From Klenkia soli (GTDB lineage: Bacteria; Actinomycetota; Actinomycetes; Mycobacteriales; Geodermatophilaceae), in the NCBI RefSeq assembly GCF_900103975.1, contig NZ_FNIR01000001.1, forward strand, positions 62,001 to 126,000: DNA of 64,000 nt. The letters are read 5' to 3'. Below are positions 49,324 through 57,764 of the stretch, in pieces. How positions within the stretch are numbered: position 1 is the first letter of the stretch; each line of letters starts with the position of its first letter. The position numbers were made by a program, and so were the translations under genes. The notes under the pieces were generated by a model. It saw nothing but the letters and a program-made list of their open reading frames with translations, was not told the origin of the DNA and did no database searches.

Positions 49324-51393
49324 TCAGCGGAAGTACTTGTCCGGGGTGATCGGCAGGTCGCGGACCCGTCGTCCGGTGGCGTGCCAGTAGGCGTTGCCGA
49401 TTGCCGCCGCCGACCCGACGATCCCGATCTCGCCGATGCCCTTGGCGCCCAGCGGGTTGTGCAGGTCGTCGACCTCGTCGATCCAGCTGATGTCCATCTC
49501 GCCGACGTCGGCGTTGGCCGCGATGTGGTACTCGGCCAGGTCGTGGTTGGCGTAGTGCCCGTGGGTCCGGTCCAGCACCGACTCCTCGTGCAGCGCCATC
49601 GACAGGCCCATCGTCATGCCGCCCAGGAACTGCGAGCGGCCGGTGGTGGAGTTGATGATCCGGCCGGCGGCGAACACCCCGGTCATGCGCGGCACCCGGA
49701 CCTCGCCGGAGTCCCGGTCGACCCGGACCTCGGCGAAGTGCGCCCCGAACGCGTGGCTGGAGTACTGCTCGGCCTCGTCGCCGGGCCCCGCCTCGCCGGT
49801 GACGGTCAGACCACCGGCCGGGATGTCCCGGTCGGCCAGCTGCTCGGCCGCGGCCATGATCGCCGGGCCCCACGAGGTGATCCCGGTGGACCCGCCAGCC
49901 CCGGAGGCCTTGGGCAGCCGGCTGTCGCCGATCCGCAGGTCGACCCGGTCCATGGGCACCCGCAGGGCGTCGGCGGCGATCTGGGTCAGCGCGGTCCAGG
50001 CACCCGTGCCGATGTCGGAGGCGTCGATGCTCACCACGTACGGCTTGCCGGGGACGGCCTCGATCCGGGCCGCCGAGGGACGGCGCCGGGTCGGGTAGGT
50101 CGCGGCGGCGACGCCGGTGCCGACCAGCCAGCGGCCGTCCTCGCGGACGCCGGGGCGCGGGTCGCGGCCGGCCCAGCCGAACCGCTCGGCGCCCTGCCGG
50201 AGGCAGGCCACGAGGTTCCGCGTCGAGAACGGCACGTCGCGCTCGGGGTCGCGGTCGGGCTCGTTGCGCAGCCGCAGCTCGACCGGGTCGATGCCGAGGA
50301 CGACCGCCAGCTCGTCCATCGCCGACTCCAGCGCGTACATGCCCGGGGTCTCCCCCGGTGCCCGCATGATCGTCGGTGCGGGCACGTCGAGCCTGGCCAG
50401 CCGGTGCGTCGTCCGGCGGGCCGGGGCCGCGTACATCAGCCGCGTGGCGGTCGCCGTCTGCTCGGCGAACTCGGCGTTCTGCGACGTGTGCTCGACGACC
50501 TCGTGGCTGATCGCGGTCAGCGTGCCGTCGAGCTCCGCGCCGAGCCGGAGCCGCTGGATGGTCGGCGTGCGGTGCCCGACCAGGGTGAACATCTGCGGCC
50601 GGGTCAGCTCCAGCTTCACCGTGCGGCCGGTGACCTTCGCGGCCATGCCGGCGATCAGCTGGTGCACGTGGGTGTAGGCCTTGGACCCGAACGCGCCGCC
50701 CACGTACGGCGAGACGATGTGCAGTCGGTCCTCGGTGATCCCGAAGGCCTCGGTGATGACCGGCACCAGGTTGTGCGGGCCCTGGTTGGCGTCCCACATG
50801 CGCAGCACGTCGCCGTCCCAGCGGGCGACCGTGGCGTGCATCTCGATCGGGTTGTTGTGCTGGTTCGGCGTCTCGTAGGTGATGTCGACGCCCACCGGTG
50901 CCGCGGCCAGGGCGGCGTCGACGTCACCGATCACCGAGTCCGTCTCGAAGCCGGCCATGAGCTGCTCGGGTGCGTACAGGTCGTCCCGGTCCGTGCGCAG
51001 TTCGACGTCGGGGGTCTGCGCGTCGTAGGTGACGACGACGCGGGCGGCGGCGTCCCGGGCGACCTCGGAGGTCTCGGCGACGACGGCGGCGACCGGCTCG
51101 CCGACGTACTGCACCCGGTCGGACTGCAGGACGACGACCTCGTCGGCCACGTCGCCCAGCCGCGGCGCGTTCTCGTGCGTGAGGACGGCGAGCACCCCGG
51201 TCAGCGCCTGCGCGGCGGAGGTGTCGATGGAGGTGATGCGCCCCTTCGCCGCGGTCGACTGCACCAGCGCGACGAACACCGCGGTGCCGTCGACCTCGTG
51301 CTCGAAGGCGTAGGGGGCCAGGCCGCGGACCTTGGCCGGGCCGTCGATGCGGCGGACGTCGCTGCCGACCGCCCGCTCGGTGGTGGCGGTCAT
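49324..51393 (-). CDS. Xanthine dehydrogenase/aldehyde oxidoreductase family molybdopterin-binding subunit
   Basis: Large catalytic subunit of a molybdenum hydroxylase, 689 residues. An N-terminal Ald_Xan_dh domain (GPAKVRGLAPYAFEHEVDG) is followed by the Mo-cofactor domain with TPNQHNNPIEMHATVA, SPYVGGAFGSKAY, MRAPGETPGMYALESAMDELA and the C-terminal GAKGIGEIGIVGSAAAIGNA carrying the catalytic Glu. Together with the FAD and 2Fe-2S subunits it resembles PaoABC-type aldehyde oxidoreductases. GTGA/ATGA overlaps join all three genes. Confidence 0.93.
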   Translation of the reverse strand: MTATTERAVGSDVRRIDGPAKVRGLAPYAFEHEVDGTAVFVALVQSTAAKGRITSIDTSAAQALTGVLAVLTHENAPRLGDVADEVVVLQSDRVQYVGEPVAAVVAETSEVARDAAARVVVTYDAQTPDVELRTDRDDLYAPEQLMAGFETDSVIGDVDAALAAAPVGVDITYETPNQHNNPIEMHATVARWDGDVLRMWDANQGPHNLVPVITEAFGITEDRLHIVSPYVGGAFGSKAYTHVHQLIAGMAAKVTGRTVKLELTRPQMFTLVGHRTPTIQRLRLGAELDGTLTAISHEVVEHTSQNAEFAEQTATATRLMYAAPARRTTHRLARLDVPAPTIMRAPGETPGMYALESAMDELAVVLGIDPVELRLRNEPDRDPERDVPFSTRNLVACLRQGAERFGWAGRDPRPGVREDGRWLVGTGVAAATYPTRRRPSAARIEAVPGKPYVVSIDASDIGTGAWTALTQIAADALRVPMDRVDLRIGDSRLPKASGAGGSTGITSWGPAIMAAAEQLADRDIPAGGLTVTGEAGPGDEAEQYSSHAFGAHFAEVRVDRDSGEVRVPRMTGVFAAGRIINSTTGRSQFLGGMTMGLSMALHEESVLDRTHGHYANHDLAEYHIAANADVGEMDISWIDEVDDLHNPLGAKGIGEIGIVGSAAAIGNAYWHATGRRVRDLPITPDKYFR

Positions 51394-52400
51394 GCGCGGG
51401 CCTCCGCGAGCTGGACGAGGGTGCGGGTGACCATGTTGGTGGCCATCGGGATCTTGAAGGCGTTGTCGCTCAGCGGGTCGGCGGCGGCCAGCTCGGCCTC
51501 GGCGGCCGCGACGAAGGCGGCCTCGGTGGCCGGACCGCCGCGGAGCAGGTCCTCGGCGACGGTGGCCCGCCAGGGCACGTGCGCGACCCCGCCGAGGGCG
51601 ATGCGGACGTCGGCGACGACGTCCCCCTGCAGGTCCATGGCGGCGGCCACGCTGACCAGGGCGAAGGCATAGGAGGCCCGGTCACGCACCTTGCGGTAGC
51701 GCGAGCGCGTCGCCCACGGCAGCGCCGGGACGTCGATCGCGGTGATCAGCTCGCCGTGCGCCAGCGTGGTGTCCCTGCTCGGGTCGTCGCCGGGCAGCCG
51801 GTGGAGCTCGGCGATCGGGATGCTGCGCTCGCCGTCGGCGCCCAGCACCCGCACGCTCGCGTCGAGCGCCCGCAGCGCGACCGCCATGTCCGAGGGGTGG
51901 GTGGCGATGCAGGTGTGCGAGGAGTCCGCCCCCTCGTTGGTGGCACCCAGGACGGCGAGGTTCCGGTGGTACCCGTTCACCGCACCGCAGCCCGAGCCGG
52001 GCTCACGCTTGTTGCACGGCATCGTGGTGTCGGTGAAGTAGGTGCAGCGGGTGCGCTGGAGCAGGTTGCCGCCGGTGGTCGCCCGGTTGCGCAGCTGCCC
52101 GCTCGCCCCGGCCAGCAGCGCCTGGGCCAGCAGCGGGTACCGCTCGCGCACCCGTCGTTCGCCGGCCAGGTCGGCGTTGGGCACCGCGGCGCCGATCCGC
52201 AGGCCGCCGTCGGGCAGGTCCTCGACCTCGGTCGAGGTCAGCTGCCGGACGTCGACGAGCACGTCGGGGGTGGCCACGCCCAGCCGCATGAGGTCGACCA
52301 GGTTGGTGCCCCCGCCCAGGTAGGCACCCTCCGGCTCGCCGGCGAGCAGCGCGACCGCGCCGGCCGGGTCGGTGGCCTTCTCGTAGCGGAACTCCCTCAC
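51390..52400 (-). CDS. FAD-binding subunit of the molybdenum hydroxylase (PaoB-like)
   Basis: 336 residues with the CO-dehydrogenase flavoprotein fold: AYLGGGTNLVDLMRLGV (FAD loop) and GNLLQRTRCTYFTD (second FAD motif). After the latter comes TTMPCNKREPGSGCGA; these cysteines match the extra 4Fe-4S site of PaoB-type subunits and are absent from ordinary xanthine dehydrogenases. Passes electrons between the iron-sulfur subunit and the acceptor. GTG 52400 overlaps the 2Fe-2S gene stop. Confidence 0.92.
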   Translation of the reverse strand: MREFRYEKATDPAGAVALLAGEPEGAYLGGGTNLVDLMRLGVATPDVLVDVRQLTSTEVEDLPDGGLRIGAAVPNADLAGERRVRERYPLLAQALLAGASGQLRNRATTGGNLLQRTRCTYFTDTTMPCNKREPGSGCGAVNGYHRNLAVLGATNEGADSSHTCIATHPSDMAVALRALDASVRVLGADGERSIPIAELHRLPGDDPSRDTTLAHGELITAIDVPALPWATRSRYRKVRDRASYAFALVSVAAAMDLQGDVVADVRIALGGVAHVPWRATVAEDLLRGGPATEAAFVAAAEAELAAADPLSDNAFKIPMATNMVTRTLVQLAEARA

Positions 52401-52921
52401 GCGCGCACTCCCTGCTCGACGGCGACCTCGGCGACTGCGGGCACGATGTTCGCGTACGCCGCGCACCGGCACAGGTTCCCGCTCATCCGCTCGCGGATCT
52501 CGGCATCGGTCAGGTCGGTCGCGTCGGCGACCAGGTCCTCGGTGACCGCGCTCGGCCAGCCCCGCGCGGCCTCGGCGAGGACGCCGGCCGCCGAGGCGAT
52601 CTGGCCCGGGGTGCAGTAGCCGCACTGGTAGGCGTCGTGGTCGACGAACGCGTCGTGCAGCGCGTGCGGGGTGCCGCCGGTGGCGAGGCCGTCGGACGTC
52701 GTCACCTCCTGGCCCTCCGCGGTCACGGCGAGCACGAGGCAGCTGTTGACCCGTCGGCCGTCCAGCAGCACCGTGCAGGCGCCGCACTGACCGTGGTCGC
52801 AGCCCTTCTTCGCGCTCGTGGCGCCGAGCCGCTCGCGCATCGCGTCGAGCAGGGAGGTGCGGGTGTCGACGGTCAGCGGGGTGTCCGCCCCGTCGACCCG
52901 CAGGGTGATCTGGTTGTCCAC
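52397..52921 (-). CDS. 2Fe-2S subunit of the molybdenum hydroxylase
   Basis: 174 residues. The plant-type 2Fe-2S domain has [16 protein letters not shown] and a following Cys (RRVNSCLVL); the second 2Fe-2S domain has [11 protein letters not shown] and [12 protein letters not shown]. No Tat signal, so the enzyme is probably cytoplasmic, unlike E. coli Pao. First gene of the three-subunit operon; GTG 52921. Confidence 0.94.
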   Translation of the reverse strand: MDNQITLRVDGADTPLTVDTRTSLLDAMRERLGATSAKKGCDHGQCGACTVLLDGRRVNSCLVLAVTAEGQEVTTSDGLATGGTPHALHDAFVDHDAYQCGYCTPGQIASAAGVLAEAARGWPSAVTEDLVADATDLTDAEIRERMSGNLCRCAAYANIVPAVAEVAVEQGVRA

Positions 52922-52967
52922 GACGGATCGGATGCCCCGAGCCCCCCTCCCCCGAAACCGCTGCCGC

Positions 52968-53828
52968 TCAGGCGAGGTCGGCCGGGGGTGCGGGCCAGCC
53001 CTCGCCGACGCCGTCGAGCGGGGCCCGGAAGACGGCGGGGCGCTTCTCCAGGAACGAGGCCACGCCCTCGGCGGCGTCCGCGCCCGAGCCCAGCTCGACC
53101 AGCACCCGGGACTCGGCGCGGTGGGCGTCCCACGGGCTGGGCGCCGACAGCATCGACCACAGCAGCTGCCGGGACGCCGCCACCGAGACCCCCGACGTGT
53201 TGTCGGCGATCTCGTGCGCCAGCGCGTAGGCGGTGTCCAGCAGCTCGGCGTCGGGCACCACCCGGGAGACCAGCCGCCCGCGCAGCGCCTCCGCGGCGTC
53301 GAACACCCGCCCGGTGGCCACCCACTCCATCGCCTGGCTGATGCCGACCACGCGGGGCAGGAACCAGCTGGACGCCGCCTCGGGCACGATCCCGCGGCGG
53401 GAGAACACGTAGCCGAACCGGGCGGACTCCCCCGCGATCCGGATGTCCATCGGCAGGATCATCGTGGCCCCGATGCCGACCGCCGCCCCGTTCACCGCGG
53501 CGATCACCGGCTTGCGCAACGCGGCGAAGGGCAGGGCGCCGATGCCGCCCCAGTCGCGCGCGACCCCGTCGATGGTGCCGGCCTCGGCGGCCTGCGCGCT
53601 GCGGTCGAAGGTGCCGGCGCCCTGCAGGTCGGCCCCGACGCAGAAGTCGCGGCCGGTGCCGGTCACCACGAGCACCCGGACGGCGTCGTCGGCGTCGGCC
53701 GCCGCGGCCACCTCGCCCAGCTCACGGGCCATCACCGCGGTGTAGGCGTTGCGCCGGTCGGGACGGTCCAGGGTCAGCGTGGCCACCCCGCCGTCCACGG
53801 CGTACGAGACCTGGGTCCAGTCGCTCAC
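52968..53828 (-). CDS. Enoyl-CoA hydratase/isomerase family protein
   Basis: 286-residue crotonase-fold protein acting on acyl-CoA thioesters. Oxyanion-hole segments: RDFCVGADLQ and VNGAAVGIGATMILPMDIRIAG; then RRGIVPEAASSWFLPRVVG, with an acidic residue at a position often catalytic. It opens with TLTLDRPDRRNAYT. Coupled by GTGA overlap to two acyl-CoA dehydrogenase genes upstream. Part of a beta-oxidation-like module. Confidence 0.92.
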   Translation of the reverse strand: MSDWTQVSYAVDGGVATLTLDRPDRRNAYTAVMARELGEVAAAADADDAVRVLVVTGTGRDFCVGADLQGAGTFDRSAQAAEAGTIDGVARDWGGIGALPFAALRKPVIAAVNGAAVGIGATMILPMDIRIAGESARFGYVFSRRGIVPEAASSWFLPRVVGISQAMEWVATGRVFDAAEALRGRLVSRVVPDAELLDTAYALAHEIADNTSGVSVAASRQLLWSMLSAPSPWDAHRAESRVLVELGSGADAAEGVASFLEKRPAVFRAPLDGVGEGWPAPPADLA

Positions 53829-54802
53829 GAGAGCGCCCCGGCCAGCACGAGCCCGGCGACGACGTCGTGGTGCTCGGCGGCGTCGCCCAGCAGCAGCCGG
53901 TCGACCTTGGCCCGCCGCCAGTACAGGTGGGCGTCGTGCTCCCAGGTGAAGCCGATCCCGCCGTGCACCTGGATGCAGGTCTCGGCGGCCCGCTCCAGCG
54001 TCTCGGCGGCGAACGCCTTCGCCGACGCGGCGGCCAGCGGCAGCTCGTCGGGGGCGGCGTCGGCGGCCCAGGCGGCCCACCAGACCAGCGACCGCAGCTG
54101 CTCGACCCCGACCCACGCGTCGACGAGCCCGTGCTTCACAGCCTGGTAGCTGCCGATGGCCCGACCGAAGGCGTGCCGCTCCTTGGCGTAGGCCACGCCG
54201 ACCTCGACCGCCTTCCCGGCAGTGCCCAGGTCCTCGGCGGCCAGCGCGACCAGCGCGACGTCCCGGGCCCTGGCCCACAACGCCGCGGCACCGGCGACCA
54301 GCACCCGCGGGTCGGTCAGGGTGACGACGCCCAGGCCGCGGGTGGCGTCCATCGGCTGGCCGGTGGTCACCTCGCCGCCGCCCACCACGAGGTCGCCGTC
54401 GACGAGGGCGAGGAAGGTGTCGGCCCCGACGGCGTCCAGGGCCGGACCCGAGCCGTCGACCACGCAGAACGCGCGGGACCCGTCGGCCAGCGCCGCCGCC
54501 AGCTCCGGCTGGTCGGCCAGCAGGACGGCGGCCCGCGCCGCGGTCACCAGGGACGGTCCGGCCAGCTGCGCGCCGGCCTGCTCGGCGACGACGGCGAGGT
54601 CCAGCAGCGACCCGCCCGCGCCACCGGCGTCCTCCGCCACGGTGATGCCCAGGAAGCCGATGTCGGCCAGCGCCCGCCGGCCGGGGGCGAGCGGTCCGTC
54701 CTCCAGGGCCGCGCGGGCCTGCGCCGGGGAGGCCTGGCCGGTGAAGAACTGCTTCGCGCCGGCCGCGGCGTCGAGCTGGTCCTGGTCGAGGTCGAAGTTC
54801 AC
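53825..54802 (-). CDS. Acyl-CoA dehydrogenase, short subunit
   Basis: 325 residues, shorter than the canonical 380-410. Acyl-CoA dehydrogenase folds are visible (ALADIGFLGITVAEDAGGAGGSLLD, YAKERHAFGRAIGSYQAVKHGLVD, CIQVHGGIGFTWEHDAHLYWRR), but the substrate-loop motifs of the middle domain are weak. Actinobacteria often make heterotetrameric acyl-CoA dehydrogenases from one short and one long subunit encoded side by side; the overlapping long gene fits that model. Start GTG 54802. Confidence 0.9.
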   Translation of the reverse strand: MNFDLDQDQLDAAAGAKQFFTGQASPAQARAALEDGPLAPGRRALADIGFLGITVAEDAGGAGGSLLDLAVVAEQAGAQLAGPSLVTAARAAVLLADQPELAAALADGSRAFCVVDGSGPALDAVGADTFLALVDGDLVVGGGEVTTGQPMDATRGLGVVTLTDPRVLVAGAAALWARARDVALVALAAEDLGTAGKAVEVGVAYAKERHAFGRAIGSYQAVKHGLVDAWVGVEQLRSLVWWAAWAADAAPDELPLAAASAKAFAAETLERAAETCIQVHGGIGFTWEHDAHLYWRRAKVDRLLLGDAAEHHDVVAGLVLAGALS

Positions 54803-56031
54803 CGAGTGCTCCCGGAGGCGTTGAAGGGGCGGTGCTTGTCCTCGCGGGGTTCCGGCGGCAGGCCCAGGACCCGCTCGCCGATGATGTTGCGCAGCACCTC
54901 GTCGGTGCCGCCGGCGATCGCGATGCCCGGCAGCCAGGCCTGGTTGCGCTGCCACCGCCCCGCCTCGTCGTCCCCGGTGCCGACGGCGAAGACCGCGTCG
55001 TCACCCAGCAGCCGGACCCCGGCGTCGGCCACCAGCTTGGCCGCGGCGGTGCCGGCCAGCTTGCCGGCGCTGGCCTCGGGCCCGGGCAGCCCGCCCTGGC
55101 TGATCGCGGTCAGCCGGCGGTACCCGGTGTACCGGTTGCCCAGGGCGGCGACGGCGGCCCGGCCGACGGCCTGCCGGGCCAGCACCTGCCGCTGCGCGGT
55201 CAGCCCGGGCAGCTTGGCCGCGGCGAGCCGGGCCAGCGACTCGACCGACAGGCCCAGGTCGTTGCCGCCCCCGCCCACGGCCACCCGCTCGTTGAGCAGC
55301 GTGGTCAGCGCGACCCGCCAGCCCTCGCCGGGCTCGCCGAGCCGCTCGGTGTCGGGGATCCGGACGTCGTCGAAGAACACCTCGTTGAAGTCGGACTGCC
55401 CGCCCATCTGGCGCAGCGGGCGCACCGTCACGCCGGGGGCGTGCATGTCGACCACGAACATGGTCAGGCCGCCGTGCTTGGGGCGGTCGGGGTCGGTGCG
55501 GGTCAGCAGGATGCCGTGGTCGCTGACGTGGGCCAGCGTCGTCCACACCTTCTGGCCGTTGACCACCCAGTCGTCGCCGTCCCGGACTGCGGTGGTGCGC
55601 AGCGCGGCGAGGTCCGAGCCGCTGGCCGGCTCGCTGAACAGCTGGCACCAGACGTCGTCGGCGCGCAGCAGCCGGGCCAGGTAGCGCTCGTGCTGGTCGG
55701 GCGTGCCGTGGGCGATGACCGTGGGCCCGCACATGCCGATGCCGATGTGGTTGATCAGCGACGGGACCTTCGCCCGGGCGAGCTCCTGGCCGATGATCGC
55801 CTGCTGCGCCAGGCTGCCGCCCTGGCCACCGTGCTCGGCCGCCCAGGCGACCCCGACCAGCCCGGCCTCGGCCAGCACGCGCTGGGTGCGGCGCAGCGCC
55901 TGCTCCTGCTCGCCGGCGTCGGCGGCCTCCTCCCCGGCGTCCAGGTGCACCAGGTCGCCGGCGTGCTGCGCCAGGAGGTCGCGGACGCGGGCGCGGTAGG
56001 CGGCCTCGTCGGGTGTGTCGTCGAAGTCCAC
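54799..56031 (-). CDS. Acyl-CoA dehydrogenase, long subunit
   Basis: 410 residues. Middle domain CQLFSEPASGSDLAALRTTAVRDG with DDWVVNGQKVWTTLAH; C-terminal AIAGGTDEVLRNIIGERVLGLP, as in FadE-type enzymes. Oxidises an acyl-CoA at C2-C3 with FAD. Likely forms an alpha2beta2 enzyme with the short subunit. First gene of the minus-strand operon; its promoter region, shared with the divergent TetR gene, contains the GTCAACCCTGAC motif. Confidence 0.92.
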   Translation of the reverse strand: MDFDDTPDEAAYRARVRDLLAQHAGDLVHLDAGEEAADAGEQEQALRRTQRVLAEAGLVGVAWAAEHGGQGGSLAQQAIIGQELARAKVPSLINHIGIGMCGPTVIAHGTPDQHERYLARLLRADDVWCQLFSEPASGSDLAALRTTAVRDGDDWVVNGQKVWTTLAHVSDHGILLTRTDPDRPKHGGLTMFVVDMHAPGVTVRPLRQMGGQSDFNEVFFDDVRIPDTERLGEPGEGWRVALTTLLNERVAVGGGGNDLGLSVESLARLAAAKLPGLTAQRQVLARQAVGRAAVAALGNRYTGYRRLTAISQGGLPGPEASAGKLAGTAAAKLVADAGVRLLGDDAVFAVGTGDDEAGRWQRNQAWLPGIAIAGGTDEVLRNIIGERVLGLPPEPREDKHRPFNASGSTR

Positions 56032-56095
56032 GGGGATGGCACCTCTCGTCGGTGAGGGTGGGGCTGGGTCGCATCCTCCGGTGGGGTCAGCGAAC

Positions 56096-56114
56096 GGTCA
56101 ACCCTGACTGCCAG
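56096..56114. promoter_or_regulatory. Shared operator-like motif, copy 1 (between acyl-CoA dehydrogenase and TetR genes)
   Basis: GGTCAACCCTGACTGCCAG. The GTCAACCCTGAC core also occurs at 57689-57708 and 61183-61202, each time upstream of a catabolic gene. It lies 18 bases before the TetR ATG. Confidence 0.65.
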
Positions 56115-56131
56115 ACCGGTAGACTGGTCCG

Positions 56132-56734
56132 ATGGAGACCCGCAGCCGGAGCGAGCGGAGCGCCGACAGCCGCGCCCTCATCCTCGACGCCGCCGTCGCC
56201 TGCCTGGTGTCCGACGGCTACGCCGGCGCCTCGACGCTGGCCGTGCAGGCCCGGGCCGGGGTGTCGCGGGGGCGCCTGCTGCACCACTTCCCGTCACGCG
56301 AGGAGCTGCTGGTCGCGGCGACGTCGCACCTGGCCGAGACCATGCTCACCGAGGCCGCCGACCGCGCCGTCGAGGTCAGCGCGTCGATCACCGACCCCGT
56401 CGAACGGGTCGACCGCAGCGTGGAGCTGATCTGGGCGACGTTCTTCGAGCCGCCCTTCTGGGTCGCGATGGAGCTGTGGAACGCCGCCCGCACCGACGAG
56501 GCGCTGCGGGCCGCGCTGCGCCCGCAGGAGCGCCGGCTGCGCGCGGCCATCCGGGCGGTGGGCGACCGCATGTGGGGGCCGGCCATCACGTCGTCCCCGC
56601 GCTACCCCGTGGTCTCGGAGCTGCTGTTCACCTCGATGCGCGGCGTGGCGATCGCCTACGCCTTCGAGGACCGTCCCCCGGCCACCGACCCCCACGTCGC
56701 GCTGTGGAAGTCGATGGCCAGGGAGCTGCTGTGA
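56132..56734 (+). CDS. TetR family transcriptional regulator
   Basis: 200 residues with the N-terminal TetR helix-turn-helix: ILDAAVACLVSDGYAGASTLAVQARAGVSRGRLLHHFPSREELL in outline (helix 3 SRGRLLHHF). The C-terminal ligand domain is not assignable. Divergent from the acyl-CoA dehydrogenase operon; probably represses itself and the local fatty-acid-type genes by binding the shared motif, with an acyl-CoA as likely effector. ATG 56132. Confidence 0.92.
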   Translation: METRSRSERSADSRALILDAAVACLVSDGYAGASTLAVQARAGVSRGRLLHHFPSREELLVAATSHLAETMLTEAADRAVEVSASITDPVERVDRSVELIWATFFEPPFWVAMELWNAARTDEALRAALRPQERRLRAAIRAVGDRMWGPAITSSPRYPVVSELLFTSMRGVAIAYAFEDRPPATDPHVALWKSMARELL

Positions 56735-56806
56735 CATCGTCGTCCTCCGGACGACACCGCGGCCACGGGCCGGTGCGAGCTGCGACGAGCGCGACCTGCG
56801 GCTCCT

Positions 56807-56829
56807 ACGGGAGGGCTTCGCCCTCCCGT
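56807..56829. terminator. Bidirectional terminator hairpin
   Basis: ACGGGAGGGC, loop TTC, GCCCTCCCGT: a perfect 10-bp stem between the convergent TetR and SDR genes. Confidence 0.75.
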
Positions 56830-56911
56830 CGTCGTCGCCCAGGCCTGCGGCCGGCCCGTTCATGTCGGCCGGCGGTGCCGCGCTTCCTCGGGGACCCTCC
56901 GGGCCCCCTCG

Positions 56912-57667
56912 TCAGCGCGGGGCCATGCGGATGGCGCCGTCGAGGCGGATGACCTCGCCGTTGAGCATCGGGTTGGCCACGATGTGCGCGACCAGCTGGC
57001 CGTACTCGTCGGGCTCGCCGAGGCGGGCCGGGTGCGGCACCTGGGCACCGAGGGAGGCCTTGGCCTCGTCGGGCAGGCCGGCCAGCAGCGGGGTGTTGAA
57101 CAGACCCGGCGCGATGGTGACGACGCGGATCGCCTCGCTCGCCAGGTCGCGGGCGATCGGCAGGGTCATGCCGACGATGCCGCCCTTGGACGCCGAGTAG
57201 GCCGCCTGGCCGATCTGGCCGTCGAAGGCCGCCACCGAGGCGGTGTTCACGATCACCCCCCGCTCCTCGCCCTGCAGCTCGACGGCGAGCATCCGCTGGG
57301 CGGCCAACCGGATGACGTTGAACGTGCCGACCAGGTTGACCTGGATGACCTTCTGGAAGGCGTCGAGGGGGAAGGCACCCTTCTTGCCGGCGGTCTTGAT
57401 GCCGTTGCCGATGCCCGCGCAGTTCACCGCCACGCGCAGCGGACCGAGCTCGACGGCGAGGTCCAAGGCCGCGGTGACCTGCTCCTCGGAGGTCACGTCG
57501 GCGGCGGCGAAGTGCGCACCGATCTCGGCGGCGACGCTCTCACCGGCCGAGGTGGGGAGGTCCAGCAGCACGACCTGGGCACCGGCCTCGCGCAGGCGGC
57601 GGGCGGTGGCCAGCCCGAGGCCGGATGCGCCTCCGGTGACGACGGCGACGGCGTCGGTGACGTCCAT
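56912..57667 (-). CDS. SDR, 3-hydroxyacyl-CoA dehydrogenase type II-like
   Basis: 251 residues. [21 protein letters not shown] (cofactor loop), [15 protein letters not shown], a serine at [14 protein letters not shown] and YSASKGG (YxxxK). The long insertion and [13 protein letters not shown] near the C-terminus resemble HSD17B10-type 3-hydroxyacyl-CoA dehydrogenases, which fits the neighbouring beta-oxidation genes. Divergent from the acyl-CoA ligase with a shared operator-like motif between. Confidence 0.9.
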   Translation of the reverse strand: MDVTDAVAVVTGGASGLGLATARRLREAGAQVVLLDLPTSAGESVAAEIGAHFAAADVTSEEQVTAALDLAVELGPLRVAVNCAGIGNGIKTAGKKGAFPLDAFQKVIQVNLVGTFNVIRLAAQRMLAVELQGEERGVIVNTASVAAFDGQIGQAAYSASKGGIVGMTLPIARDLASEAIRVVTIAPGLFNTPLLAGLPDEAKASLGAQVPHPARLGEPDEYGQLVAHIVANPMLNGEVIRLDGAIRMAPR

Positions 57668-57688
57668 GGTTCTCCTTCAGACGGGGCG

Positions 57689-57708
57689 TGACAGTCAGGG
57701 TTGACCGT
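57689..57708. promoter_or_regulatory. Shared operator-like motif, copy 2
   Basis: TGACAGTCAGGGTTGACCGT, the reverse-strand form of the motif, 22 bases before the SDR start and 57 before the divergent ligase start, so it could control both. Confidence 0.65.
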
Positions 57709-57764
57709 AACCGATGGCGCGGGTGAGCATGACGCCCACCACAACCCGACCCGAGGGAGCACCC

